Of a stretch of DNA of 64,000 nucleotides, positions 35,230-43,862 are shown piece after piece. The position numbers and the translations under genes were made by a program. The notes below the pieces were generated by a model that had not been told where the DNA came from, did no database searches, and saw nothing but the letters and a program-made list of their open reading frames with translations. Within the stretch, counting starts at the first letter, position 1, and the number at the start of each line of letters is the position of its first letter. The DNA lies in the NCBI GenBank assembly GCA_036507955.1, contig DATCIH010000087.1, positions 7,476 through 71,475 of the forward strand, written 5' to 3'. The stretch is from DATCIH01 sp036507955 (lineage in GTDB: Bacteria > Bacillota > Clostridia > Clostridiales > Clostridiaceae).

Positions 35230-36450
35230 TTAATTTATAACTATTTTGGTATAATTCTTTTTTCCTCTTTTTATAAGGACGCTACCAGATTCAAAATCTT
35301 TTAAACTTAACTTTGCAGAAGCATCAGTAATTTTTACATCATTAACACTTATTCCACCCTGCTGAATAAGTCTTCTGCCTTCGCTTTTAGAAGGTAATAT
35401 TCCAGTACTTTGAAGTATATCTATAAGGAAGCCCTCTAAAGTTTCCATAGAAATAATTGCAGTAGGAACATCCTCTAAGCTGTTTCCGCTTCCAAACAAT
35501 GCTTCTGCCGCATTTTTCGCTTTTTGTGCTTCTTCTTCTCCATGTATAAGGGTAGTCACTTCTAAGGCTAAAACTTTTTTAGCTTCATTTATATCTTTAT
35601 CCTTAAGTGCTCCTAGTCTTCTCACCTCATCCATAGGTAAAAAAGTTAAAAGGGCAAGGCACCTTTCTACATCCGCATCATTAACATTTCTCCAGTATTG
35701 ATAAAACTCATAAGGTGAGGTTTTATCCTTATCAAGCCAGATAGCTCCCCCTTCCGTTTTACCCATTTTCTTGCCTTCACTGGTAGTTAATAGAGTAAAG
35801 GTCATACCATAACTACTCTTTGCTTCTTTTCTTCTTATTAAGTCAACACCAGCTATTATATTAGACCACTGGTCATCTCCCCCTAGCTGCATTGTGCAGT
35901 CATATCTTCTGTATAATTCTAAAAAATCATAGCTCTGCATAAGCATATAGTTAAATTCTAAGAATGATAAACCCTTCTCTAATCTTTGCTTAAAGCAATC
36001 CGCTGTAAGCATTTTATTAACAGAAAAATGAATCCCTATTTCTCTGATAAATTCAACATAATTAAGTTGTAATAGCCAGTCTGCATTGTTTGCTATAATA
36101 GCTTTATCATTCGAGAAATCTATAAAGTTTGAAAGCTGCTTTTTAAAACAATTACCGTTATGTATTATTTCCTCTGTGGTAAGCATTTTTCTCATATCTG
36201 TTTTTCCAGTAGGGTCACCTACCATGGAAGTACCACCTCCGATAAGAGCAATAGGCTTATGTCCTGCTCTTTGCATATGTGCCATAACCATCATCTGTAG
36301 AAAATGCCCTACATGCAAGCTATCTGCTGTAGGATCGAAGCCTATATAAAAGGTTACTGATTTTTCACCTAATATTTTCTTAATTTCTTCCTCATGCGTC
36401 AGTTGTTTGATGAACCCTCTTTCTAAAAGTATATCGTAAACGTTTGACAA
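35230..36450 (-). CDS. tyrS: tyrosyl-tRNA synthetase
   Basis: The 406-residue class I enzyme charges tRNA-Tyr. It has the HIGH-type motif FDPTADSLHVGHFLQMM, the tyrosine-binding MLMQSYDFLELYRRY region, the KMSKS variant GKKMGKTEGG, and a C-terminal S4 RNA-binding domain (SEGRRLIQQGGISVNDVKI). The start is TTG at 36450, 8 nt after GGGAG; the GTG at 36459 overlaps that site. Unlike many clostridial synthetase genes it has no T-box leader; a plain promoter lies about 35 nt upstream. Confidence 0.96.
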   Translation of the reverse strand: MSNVYDILLERGFIKQLTHEEEIKKILGEKSVTFYIGFDPTADSLHVGHFLQMMVMAHMQRAGHKPIALIGGGTSMVGDPTGKTDMRKMLTTEEIIHNGNCFKKQLSNFIDFSNDKAIIANNADWLLQLNYVEFIREIGIHFSVNKMLTADCFKQRLEKGLSFLEFNYMLMQSYDFLELYRRYDCTMQLGGDDQWSNIIAGVDLIRRKEAKSSYGMTFTLLTTSEGKKMGKTEGGAIWLDKDKTSPYEFYQYWRNVNDADVERCLALLTFLPMDEVRRLGALKDKDINEAKKVLALEVTTLIHGEEEAQKAKNAAEALFGSGNSLEDVPTAIISMETLEGFLIDILQSTGILPSKSEGRRLIQQGGISVNDVKITDASAKLSLKDFESGSVLIKRGKKNYTKIVIN

Positions 36451-36484
36451 GTATATCACTCCCTGATCAATTTATAATATTAAT

Positions 36485-36513
36485 ATTATAAATGCAAAAG
36501 TATATTTAATCAA
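36485..36513 (-). promoter_or_regulatory. tyrS promoter within a perfect palindrome
   Basis: Read leftward: -35 TTGATT (36508-36513), 17-nt spacer, -10 TATAAT (36485-36490). The -10 lies in a perfect 22-bp AT palindrome (36471-36492), so a second TATAAT is present on the other strand. The palindrome may be chance in AT-rich DNA. Confidence 0.6.
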
Positions 36514-36577
36514 CATTTTAGTAGGATTAATGAAATTAGTTAGTAACATTAGTTATTTATAAGAGTTAGAAAAATTT

Positions 36578-36598
36578 AAAGGAGCCTAAGGCTCCTTT
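36578..36598 (-). terminator. terminator after the P-loop-like protein gene
   Basis: AAAGGAGCC, 3-nt loop, GGCTCCTTT, followed leftward by AAATTTTT. A 9-bp perfect stem 25 nt after the stop codon. The A-rich flank on the other side means it could also work rightward. Confidence 0.75.
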
Positions 36599-36622
36599 TA
36601 TTTAAAGGCTAAGATCTTTTAT

Positions 36623-37033
36623 CTATGCTACATATTTTTTAACAAAGTCAGGTAAGTATTCGTTTTCACTGTTAACATTAACATAAAATTCAATATTGTA
36701 CCTTTGTGCCAAAACTTCCATTGAATAAAACAAATGTGCAGCATCCTCTGAAGTCTCACCAACAATGTTAAATATACCATCAATAAATATATTATCAACA
36801 TCATAATTTTCAGATAAAATACCGCACAAGAAACCGTAAAAGTCTTTATATGTTTTTAAGTTAAACTCCTCAGTAGCTATATATCTAATTTTTCTATTAA
36901 GTTGAAACAGCGATTTCATTTTATAGTCTATATATACTATATCTCCTTTAGTATTATCAACTCTTTCGTTTGCAAGGTTAATTAAGTCCTTAGTTTTTCC
37001 AGAACCTGTCTTGTTGCAAAATGCATGAATCAT
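36623..37033 (-). CDS. small P-loop-like protein of unknown function
   Basis: The 136-residue protein begins MIHAFCNKTGSGKTKDLINL. The GSGKT looks like a Walker A loop, but the usual first glycine/alanine is asparagine. DVDNIFIDGIFN near residue 85 could be Walker B, preceded by DIVYIDYKM. No DNA-binding or membrane segment is seen. The ATG at 37033 follows AAGGGG. It lies downstream of the diguanylate cyclase gene on the same strand (84-nt gap). I do not recognise a named family. Confidence 0.6.
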   Translation of the reverse strand: MIHAFCNKTGSGKTKDLINLANERVDNTKGDIVYIDYKMKSLFQLNRKIRYIATEEFNLKTYKDFYGFLCGILSENYDVDNIFIDGIFNIVGETSEDAAHLFYSMEVLAQRYNIEFYVNVNSENEYLPDFVKKYVA

Positions 37034-37117
37034 TTTAAACACCCCTTACATTAAAATAATAACTCTAATAGCATTATATAATATTCAGAATATTTTTTCA
37101 ATATATATTTTAACATT

Positions 37118-38194
37118 TTACCCACTAATAGCCTTATTTTTCCCATATCGTTTAGCCTCATATAGCATATTGTCAGCCACATTTATAACCTTTGAAAGTG
37201 TATCCGCACTATCCGGATAAAAACTTAACCCAAAACTGCAGGTTACTGAGTTTGTTACCCCATTTAGCTCTACAATGCTATTGGCTATATCAAACCTCAT
37301 TTTATCTATCTTTTTAAATACCTTACTTTGATCTGATACCTCATCAATATAAATTACTATTTCTTCTCCTCCATATCTTGCCACAATGTCACCCTTATTC
37401 AAGCTGCTTGATAAAATATCTGTAGTGTTTACTAATATCTTATCTCCGAATTGATGACCAAATATATCATTAACCTTTTTAAAATTATCAATATCCATCA
37501 TAACAATACCTAGTTTTTTTTCTGGGTTTTTAGAGATTATATTTTCAACTACATCAAAGAAATATCTTCTATTATATATACCAAGTAATGGGTCCCTAAT
37601 GGAATTTTCTTTTACCTTATTGTAAAGATTATTATTTTCTAAAGCTATACCGATCTGATTGGCTATGGAAGAAATAAATTTAATGTGGTCATAATTAAAA
37701 AAGTCATATAAGCTGTGCTCAACTATTATATACCCAATGAATATATCCCTTATCTGAATAGGGATTCCAATTATTGAATGAATCTTAATAAATCCAACTC
37801 CCTTAAAAAAAGCTTCCCTACAATTAAGTACAAAGGGTTCACCTTCTTCTACAGTTGTGAAAATTTCATTTTCATAATCATAATTTTCCAAATCAGGTTT
37901 ATTGCTAGCTTTTATAACTAATCGGTCTCCTTCTTTAATATATATAGAAGAATATATAACCCCTAGGATGCCGATAATCATATCATTTATCATAGATATC
38001 AAATTATCATCACTAATATTTGAGTTTATGTATTTACTTACCTCTACTATATTTGTAAGAGAGTCTAATTTTCTTTCAAGTTTTGTGTTTTTTTCATTAA
38101 GGATTTGGATAGTACTTTCAGCAAAGTTCTGATAATTTTCGAATTCTTCTTTATTCTTAGTATATAAATCTTCATAATCCTTCATATTATACAT
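37118..38194 (-). CDS. GAF-GGDEF diguanylate cyclase
   Basis: The 358-residue protein has an N-terminal coiled coil (about 1-45), a GAF sensor domain (about 50-190) and a GGDEF domain (about 195-355). The catalytic loop reads GGEEI, with the substrate motif DIDNFKKVNDIFGHQFGD upstream, so it should make cyclic-di-GMP from GTP. The inhibitory I-site (RxxD before the loop) reads NKGD, so product inhibition is probably lost. No membrane segment is present. A YajQ-type protein, a family with cyclic-di-GMP-binding members, is encoded next door. Confidence 0.92.
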   Translation of the reverse strand: MYNMKDYEDLYTKNKEEFENYQNFAESTIQILNEKNTKLERKLDSLTNIVEVSKYINSNISDDNLISMINDMIIGILGVIYSSIYIKEGDRLVIKASNKPDLENYDYENEIFTTVEEGEPFVLNCREAFFKGVGFIKIHSIIGIPIQIRDIFIGYIIVEHSLYDFFNYDHIKFISSIANQIGIALENNNLYNKVKENSIRDPLLGIYNRRYFFDVVENIISKNPEKKLGIVMMDIDNFKKVNDIFGHQFGDKILVNTTDILSSSLNKGDIVARYGGEEIVIYIDEVSDQSKVFKKIDKMRFDIANSIVELNGVTNSVTCSFGLSFYPDSADTLSKVINVADNMLYEAKRYGKNKAISG

Positions 38195-38279
38195 AATCTC
38201 CTGTAGATATTACTTGATTAGCTTAGTATTCCATACGAATATACAAAATCCTTCTAGAAAAACTCCTAGATAAAAATAA

Positions 38280-38768
38280 TTATCTATAGTTTGTAAACTG
38301 AAGGTCGATGCCATAATCTTTTCCTCTAGTTAAGGCCATAACCTTTTGTAATTCGTCCTTATCCTTGGCAGAAATTCTCAGTACTACATCCATAATCTGT
38401 GATTGTACTTTTAACTTACTTCCTTTAATATCATTAATGATATCCTTAGCTTTTTCCTTTGAAATACCGTTAACAATTGTTACGGTTTGCCTTACTGTAC
38501 CTAGCTTAGCACTTTCTACCTTACTAAAATCTAAATTTTTAACAGATACCCCTCTTTTAATAAGCTTTACCTTTAAAATTTCAATAACCGCATTTAATCT
38601 AAATTCATCCTCTGTTGAAATTAATATATCTTCCTCAAGCTTTATTTCTGTTTTACTACCTTTAAAATCGTATCTCTGGGTTATTTCCTTTATTGTTTGA
38701 TTAACTGCATTTTCCACTTCTGGAAGGTTAGCTTCCGATACTATATCAAAGGAATATGAACTTGCCAT
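38280..38768 (-). CDS. YajQ-family nucleotide-binding protein
   Basis: The 162-residue product is a complete YajQ (UPF0234) protein, opening with ASSYSFDIVSEANLPEVENA and containing RYDFKGSKTEI and the SKLKVQSQIMDVVLRIS region. Some members bind cyclic-di-GMP; others bind tRNA or nucleotides. The ATG at 38768 has a 7-nt gap from GGAGG; the ATG two codons earlier touches that site. It sits 85 nt upstream of a diguanylate cyclase gene, which makes a signalling link attractive. Confidence 0.92.
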   Translation of the reverse strand: MASSYSFDIVSEANLPEVENAVNQTIKEITQRYDFKGSKTEIKLEEDILISTEDEFRLNAVIEILKVKLIKRGVSVKNLDFSKVESAKLGTVRQTVTIVNGISKEKAKDIINDIKGSKLKVQSQIMDVVLRISAKDKDELQKVMALTRGKDYGIDLQFTNYR

Positions 38769-38897
38769 AATCATACCTCCTGCATATTTATTTGTTACAT
38801 TATATCATCTTTGCATATTTTAATCAAATTGTAAAAAAATAGAGTTAAAATAATATATATTTAAAATAAACTAAATAATCGATTTTTAATGAAAGTG

Positions 38898-38925
38898 TTG
38901 TATTTTAGGCTTGTTGTGCTATAAT
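38898..38925 (+). promoter_or_regulatory. promoter and long leader of the zinc-ribbon gene
   Basis: TTGTAT (38898-38903), 16-nt spacer, TGC plus TATAAT (38920-38925), an extended -10. The implied leader is about 115 nt up to the start at 39046. It contains a small AGGAA/TTCCT hairpin near 38993-39010, but I recognise no riboswitch. Confidence 0.55.
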
Positions 38926-39045
38926 GATTTTAGAGTTTAGACTCGCATTTAAGTAGGTTAATTTTTCATGGTAATTAGTCCCCTTTTCATAGGAGGAAAG
39001 TTTCCTTAGAACAAATTATTCCTATGTGTTAAGGAGGTTTATATT

Positions 39046-39213
39046 ATGGCAGACAAGACAATAGTTTGTAAGGATTGTGAAAAAGAATTTGTATTTACTG
39101 AAAGTGAACAGGAATTCTTTAAAGAGAAAGGTTTCGAAAATGATCCTGTAAGATGCCCAGATTGCAGAAGAGCAAGGAAAGCAGAAAAGAATTCTTCTAG
39201 AGACAGAAGATAG
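39046..39213 (+). CDS. small zinc-ribbon protein
   Basis: The 55-residue product reads MADKTIVCKDCEKEFVF at the start and has a second pair, CPDC, at about residue 38, then a basic tail (RRARKAEKNSSRDRR). The two CxxC pairs define a treble-clef or zinc-ribbon domain of the short family common in clostridia. The perfect AAGGAGG site and following terminator show it is a real, separately expressed gene. The basic tail suggests nucleic-acid contact; function unknown. Confidence 0.85.
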   Translation: MADKTIVCKDCEKEFVFTESEQEFFKEKGFENDPVRCPDCRRARKAEKNSSRDRR

Positions 39214-39223
39214 TTTTAAAAGT

Positions 39224-39247
39224 AGAGAGGTTTTAACCTCTCTTTTT
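39224..39247 (+). terminator. terminator of the zinc-ribbon gene
   Basis: AGAGAGGT, loop TTTA, ACCTCTCT, then TTTT. An 8-bp perfect stem 11 nt after the stop codon. Confidence 0.85.
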
Positions 39248-39373
39248 CATTTTTTATATTATTCATTAATTTAACATTTTACCCTCTCTTCCCTTCTTTA
39301 GCCATGTAATATTTTTTTAACTTTATGCTCATAATAATACTTGTGCTATTAAAATTAGTGCGGAGGTAGAATT

Positions 39374-39529
39374 ATGATTTTTTTAAGATGGTTAGGGGCT
39401 TTAATAATTCTTTTCTGGCTTGTAAGTTTAATATTTAAAATTGGTGGAGGTTTAATAAATCTTTTACTTTTACTCGCAACTTTAATTTTTGTTTTTGATG
39501 CTCTCTTTGATAGGAGAAAATCTCTTTAA
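39374..39529 (+). CDS. lmo0937-type small membrane protein
   Basis: The 51-residue product has two hydrophobic segments separated by KIGGG (MIFLRWLGALIILFWLVSLI, then INLLLLLATLIFVFDALF) and ends in RRKSL. This is the pattern of the lmo0937 family of tiny Firmicutes membrane proteins, often stress-induced. GGAGG lies 9 nt upstream. The stop codon runs into a strong terminator, so it is a complete single-gene unit. Confidence 0.8.
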   Translation: MIFLRWLGALIILFWLVSLIFKIGGGLINLLLLLATLIFVFDALFDRRKSL

Positions 39530-39569
39530 AAAAACGAATGAAGCAATATTATTGCTTCATTCGTTTTTT
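39529..39569. terminator. bidirectional terminator
   Basis: ACGAATGAAGCAAT (39534-39547), loop ATT, the exact complement (39551-39564), with A-runs before and T-runs after. A 14-bp perfect stem that ends the small membrane-protein gene and probably also the convergent two-component operon. Confidence 0.88.
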
Positions 39570-39627
39570 ATAATTTATTAAAGGTTAAGCTCTAATAGAA
39601 TATATTTTATGGATATTTAGCTTACTA

Positions 39628-40317
39628 TTAAACCTTAAATCTATACCCAGCGCCCCAAACAGTCTCTATATATTGTGGATTAGAAGTATCTGCTTCCACC
39701 TTTTCTCTTATCTTTCTTATATGAACAGTTACAGTTGCAATATCACCTAAAGAATCCATATCCCATATTTTTTCGAATAACTCATCTTTACTAAAAACTC
39801 TATTAGGATTTTCAGCTAAAAAATATAAAAGATCAAATTCCTTAGTGGTAAGTATAACCTCATGATCGTTAACGAAGACCCTTCTAGATATTTTATCTAC
39901 ACGAAGTCCTCTTATTTTTATTTCATCATTTGGATGATCATTGCTGCCAATCAATCTATCATACCTATTTAAATGAGCTTTAACTCTGGCCACCAATTCT
40001 CCAGGGCTAAAGGGTTTAGTTATATAGTCGTCTGCTCCAAGCCCTAGACCTCTTATCTTATCAATATCCTCTTTCTTTGCAGAAACCAATATAATTGGAA
40101 TATCCTTTACATTTCTTATTTCCTTGCATATTTGAAAGCCATCAATTTTAGGAAGCATCAAATCAAGTATTATTAAGCTGTAATCATTAGCTAATGCTCT
40201 TTTAAGTCCCAACTCACCATTATTTTCAATGTCCACACTATAATCGTTTATCTCCAAGTAATCTCTTTCAAGCTCAGCTATACTTTTTTCATCTTCAATA
40301 ATAAGAATCTTTTTCAT
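39628..40317 (-). CDS. OmpR/PhoB-family response regulator
   Basis: The 229-residue protein has a receiver domain (phospho-acceptor aspartate in LIILDLMLPKIDG at about residue 51; lysine in DDYITKPFSPGEL) and a C-terminal winged helix (EVILTTKEFDLLYFLAENPN, TVTVHIRKIREKVE). It should activate genes when phosphorylated by the kinase encoded 24 nt upstream. No target operon is evident next to it. Confidence 0.95.
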   Translation of the reverse strand: MKKILIIEDEKSIAELERDYLEINDYSVDIENNGELGLKRALANDYSLIILDLMLPKIDGFQICKEIRNVKDIPIILVSAKKEDIDKIRGLGLGADDYITKPFSPGELVARVKAHLNRYDRLIGSNDHPNDEIKIRGLRVDKISRRVFVNDHEVILTTKEFDLLYFLAENPNRVFSKDELFEKIWDMDSLGDIATVTVHIRKIREKVEADTSNPQYIETVWGAGYRFKV

Positions 40318-40341
40318 CTAATTCACTCCTATAAAATGTCT

Positions 40342-41763
40342 TTATATTTTCTTTAATGTAAAGGAAAATTTACTTCCTATACCTTCTTGACTTTCTACCC
40401 ATATATTCCCACCATGTTCTTCAATTATTTGCTTAGCAATTGACATTCCCAAGCCACTACCTCCAGTTAGAGTATTTCTAGCTGGATCAGTTCTATAAAA
40501 TCTATCAAAAATGAAAGGTAAGGATTCTTCTGGGATACCCATACCGTTATCCCATATTGATATAATTGCATAGGTTTCATTTTCAGAAAGGCTGATTTCC
40601 ATCATCCTTTCCTCCTTATCCATATATTTCACAGCATTTTCTACTATATTCATGATAACTCTTTTAAGCTTTTCCCTATCCCCAAGTACAGGATTTCCTG
40701 ATTCATAACTTATAGAATGTATCACTTTAACTCCTTTTTCCTTTAAGTCAAACTCTAATTCCTCAATACAAAATTCTAAATATGCTTTAATATCAATTTT
40801 TTCGAAATTAAAAGGTACCTTTTTCAGGTCTAGCTTAGAAAAAAGAAATAGTTCTTCAATAAGTCTATCTAAATCAGAAGCTTTATGGTTTATGGTATTA
40901 ATATACTTTTCCATCTTTTCTGGAGTATCTGCAACTCCATCCATGATTCCCTCCACATATCCTTTTATGGCTGCCACAGGAGTTTTAAGGTCATGAGATA
41001 TATTTGATATAAGTTCCTTCCGGTTGTTTTCATACTGTAATTGAAGGGTGACAGATTCTTTAAGTCTTTGCCTCATATCTTCAAAGGCCTTTGCTAATTC
41101 TCCTATTTCATCTTCATGTTTTATATTTACGCAGAAATCCAAATTACCTTCTTTTATTTCATTTGCAGCCTTCTTCAAGGAATTTAGTGGACGAATTATA
41201 CTTTTAGATACTAAATAAGTTAACATACCATTTGTAAATATTAAAATAGAAAGGAGTACCAATACCACTGAAAATATAAGCTTTCTTAAGGAATCTTCCA
41301 CACTACTTATATCCCTAATAAAAAATATACTTCCTTTACTACCATCTCTAAATACACAATCATATTCACAGGTGAAAAGCTTGTTTTGTAGTAAATAATT
41401 TCTTGTTTCTCCATTCCAATAATGAGAGGTTGGTAAGGATTTTAATATTTGATCGTTTTCATAACCTTTTGAGGTGTAAACAATATAGTTGTTTTTTCTT
41501 ACAATTATTCCTGATTTAATAGTCTTAAGACTTTTTTCTAAAAATGCCAAATAGGATTTACTTAGAAAACTATCATTATTTTGCTCCGAAACTGATATTA
41601 TGCCTGAAAAAACATCATTTGTTTTTTCCATAACTTTTACAGGATTATCGCCTATCTTAACATCATAAACTCTTTCAAGCCCTAGTAGTGCAAATAAGGA
41701 AAATATGATAGGTATAAACAGCATGGCAATATAAGATAATATTAACTTAAGCTTTATTGACAT
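40342..41763 (-). CDS. membrane sensor histidine kinase
   Basis: The 473-residue kinase has a first membrane segment (about 8-28), an extracellular sensor region of about 110 residues, a second membrane segment (about 157-180), a HAMP domain, the H-box SNISHDLKTPVAAIKGY and the ATPase motifs (N-box NIVENAVKYMDK, G1 DNGMGIPEE, G2 GGSGLGMSIAK). The ATG at 41763 follows GGAGG; the upstream extension to 41823 covers a leader hairpin. It is followed by its response regulator. The signal is unknown. Confidence 0.93.
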   Translation of the reverse strand: MSIKLKLILSYIAMLFIPIIFSLFALLGLERVYDVKIGDNPVKVMEKTNDVFSGIISVSEQNNDSFLSKSYLAFLEKSLKTIKSGIIVRKNNYIVYTSKGYENDQILKSLPTSHYWNGETRNYLLQNKLFTCEYDCVFRDGSKGSIFFIRDISSVEDSLRKLIFSVVLVLLSILIFTNGMLTYLVSKSIIRPLNSLKKAANEIKEGNLDFCVNIKHEDEIGELAKAFEDMRQRLKESVTLQLQYENNRKELISNISHDLKTPVAAIKGYVEGIMDGVADTPEKMEKYINTINHKASDLDRLIEELFLFSKLDLKKVPFNFEKIDIKAYLEFCIEELEFDLKEKGVKVIHSISYESGNPVLGDREKLKRVIMNIVENAVKYMDKEERMMEISLSENETYAIISIWDNGMGIPEESLPFIFDRFYRTDPARNTLTGGSGLGMSIAKQIIEEHGGNIWVESQEGIGSKFSFTLKKI

Positions 41764-41805
41764 ACTTTCCTCCAAATCATTTAGTACTAAAGTATTAATA
41801 GTGAA

Positions 41806-41831
41806 GCGTATATGTAAATTCACATATACGC
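41806..41831 (-). promoter_or_regulatory. inverted repeat in the two-component operon leader
   Basis: GCGTATATGT, 6-nt spacer, ACATATACGC: 10-bp perfect arms between the promoter (41864-41891) and the kinase start. It could be an operator, perhaps for autoregulation, or a leader hairpin. No T-run follows it leftward. Confidence 0.5.
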
Positions 41832-41863
41832 CTTATCTAAGGTCTACCTATTGAATTAATTCT

Positions 41864-41891
41864 ATTATACTATAATTATATAAATCCTCAA
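41864..41891 (-). promoter_or_regulatory. promoter of the two-component operon
   Basis: Read leftward: -35 TTGAGG (41886-41891), 16-nt spacer, -10 TATAAT (41864-41869). The implied leader to the kinase start is about 95 nt. Confidence 0.55.
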
Positions 41892-41960
41892 TTAATAAAC
41901 AATAAATTATATCCGTTAATTTATTAATTTTATATTAAATATTTACCAATTATTAAATAT

Positions 41961-43556
41961 TTAATCATCATTTTTCCCAATATCAGACAATATTAATCCC
42001 TTATTGTGATCTATTGCCCAGCTTATAGCCCACTCGCTTTGAAATATAAGTAGATTTCTATCCTTCATATCCTTAACTAGTTTTGTATCGCTGGTTATTA
42101 CAAGACTTTGTGGGTCAATATCTTTATTTTCTATCCACCTTATAAATCTAAAGGGTAATCTTACTGATTTTATATCAGTCCCATATTCATTCTTTAATCT
42201 GTATTCTAAAACCTCAAGTTGCAATACCCCTACTACTCCAACAATGATTTCTTCTATACCTATTGAGAACTCCTTAAAAACTTGGATAGCACCTTCCTGA
42301 GATATTTGGGTTACTCCTTTAATAAATTGCTTTCTTTTCATTGTGTCAATAGTTCTAACTCTAGCAAAAAATTCTGGAGCAAAGGTTGGTATCCCTTCAA
42401 ATTTATATTTTTTATTGCTCCAACATAAGGTATCTCCTATACTAAATATTCCTGGATCAAAAACTCCAATAATATCTCCTGCATATGCTTCATCAACTAT
42501 TTCTCTATCCTGAGCTAAAAATTGCTGAGGTTGGGTTAGTCTTATTTTGTTTTCACCTTGTACATGGAATACTTCCATACCTTTTTCAAACTTACCAGAA
42601 CATATCCTCATAAAGGCCATTCTGTCCCTGTGAGCAGGATTCATATTAGCTTGAATCTTAAATATGAAAGCAGAGAAAGGTTCAGTATATACATCAAGTT
42701 CTCCTTGATTAGTTACTCTTGGCATTGGAGGTAAACTAAGTTCCAAAAACTTCTCTAAAAAAGCTTCCACGCCAAAATTTGTTAAGGCGCTACCAAAAAA
42801 TACAGGTGTTAATTCTCCCGCTTTAACCTTTTTAATGTCAAATTTATCTCCTGCAATATCTAATAGTTCTATATCATCAACAAGCTTTTTATGTAGACCT
42901 TCACCTATTAAGTCCTTAAATACGCTATCATTTATAGTCCCTTCCAGAGCTTCTACTGCCACTTGACCATGCTTTCCGCCATTAAAGGTTTGTATTAAAT
43001 TTTTATTTCTATCGTAAACTCCTTTAAAATCGGAACCTGACCCTATTGGCCAATTCATAGGATAGGACTTTATGCCTAATACATTTTCGATTTCTTCTAA
43101 TAATTCAAAGGGATCTCTACTTTCTCTGTCCATCTTATTTATAAAGGTAAATACAGGAATATTTCTTATACTGCAAACATGAAAAAGTTTTTTCGTTTGT
43201 TCCTCTACGCCCTTAGCTGCATCTATGACCATAACTGCGCTATCCGCTGCCATTAAGGTTCTATAAGTATCCTCGCTGAAATCCTGATGCCCAGGAGTAT
43301 CTAATATGTTTATACAAAAATTATTAAAATTAAATTGCATTACTGAAGAAGTAACAGAAATTCCCCTTTGCTTTTCAATCTCCATCCAATCAGAAACTGC
43401 ATGGCGAGACGCTTTTCTAGCTTTAACAGAGCCCGCTAGCCTAATTGCTCCACCATATAATAAAAGTTTTTCTGTTAAAGTGGTTTTGCCCGCATCTGGG
43501 TGAGATATTATGGCAAATGTTCTCCTTTTTTCTATTTCATCTATTAATTCAGACAA
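41961..43556 (-). CDS. prfC: peptide chain release factor 3
   Basis: The 531-residue GTPase recycles RF1/RF2 after peptide release. G1 SHPDAGKTTLTEKLLLYGGA, G3 DTPGHQDFSEDTYR and G4 NKMDRE are visible. The HPDAGKTT loop (P in place of V) distinguishes RF3 from EF-G. The C-terminal half includes GVVGVLQLEVLEYRL. The start codon is TTG at 43554-43556, 6 nt after AGGTG. It is a single-gene unit; the region downstream holds the promoter of the next operon. Confidence 0.96.
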   Translation of the reverse strand: MSELIDEIEKRRTFAIISHPDAGKTTLTEKLLLYGGAIRLAGSVKARKASRHAVSDWMEIEKQRGISVTSSVMQFNFNNFCINILDTPGHQDFSEDTYRTLMAADSAVMVIDAAKGVEEQTKKLFHVCSIRNIPVFTFINKMDRESRDPFELLEEIENVLGIKSYPMNWPIGSGSDFKGVYDRNKNLIQTFNGGKHGQVAVEALEGTINDSVFKDLIGEGLHKKLVDDIELLDIAGDKFDIKKVKAGELTPVFFGSALTNFGVEAFLEKFLELSLPPMPRVTNQGELDVYTEPFSAFIFKIQANMNPAHRDRMAFMRICSGKFEKGMEVFHVQGENKIRLTQPQQFLAQDREIVDEAYAGDIIGVFDPGIFSIGDTLCWSNKKYKFEGIPTFAPEFFARVRTIDTMKRKQFIKGVTQISQEGAIQVFKEFSIGIEEIIVGVVGVLQLEVLEYRLKNEYGTDIKSVRLPFRFIRWIENKDIDPQSLVITSDTKLVKDMKDRNLLIFQSEWAISWAIDHNKGLILSDIGKNDD

Positions 43557-43648
43557 TCATTACACCTGCTTTCAAAATTGACTTCATGGGCGATTTTATT
43601 TTTTTATTGCTTACCGTGAAAAGAATGAGCCTATATTGGGGAACACAA

Positions 43649-43672
43649 TAAAAAAAGGGGTTTTATCCCCTT
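43649..43672 (-). terminator. terminator of the rubredoxin gene
   Basis: Read leftward: AAGGGG, 6-nt loop, CCCCTT followed by a run of T (A-run at 43647-43654). It lies about 15 nt after the rubredoxin stop. Confidence 0.8.
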
Positions 43673-43685
43673 ACTAAAGCTTGAA

Positions 43686-43847
43686 TTATTTATCTAATTC
43701 AAAATCAGATTTTGGTACTCCGCAATCTGGACAAGTCCAAGAATCTGGAAGATCTTCAAAGGAAGTGCCAGGAGCAATTCCATTTTCCTCGTCCCCTATT
43801 TTTGGATCATATACATATCCACATATTGTGCAAATATACTTTGACAT
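43686..43847 (-). CDS. rubredoxin
   Basis: The 53-residue product is a canonical rubredoxin: KYICTICGYVYDPKIGD gives the first CxxCG, and WTCPDCGVPKSDFE the second, so a single iron is held by four cysteines. It carries single electrons in the cytoplasm. GGAGG lies 8 nt before the ATG. It follows trpS by 15 nt on the same strand. Desulfoferrodoxin, which takes electrons from rubredoxin in anaerobes, is encoded 1.2 kb away. Confidence 0.96.
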   Translation of the reverse strand: MSKYICTICGYVYDPKIGDEENGIAPGTSFEDLPDSWTCPDCGVPKSDFELDK

Positions 43848-43862
43848 ATTTATACCTCCTAA

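Noticed and set aside
36460..36622. T-box leader for tyrS
   Set aside because: No specifier stem, no conserved T-box sequence and no antiterminator are present; the terminator-like hairpin at 36578-36598 belongs to the upstream gene, and a plain promoter lies close to the start.
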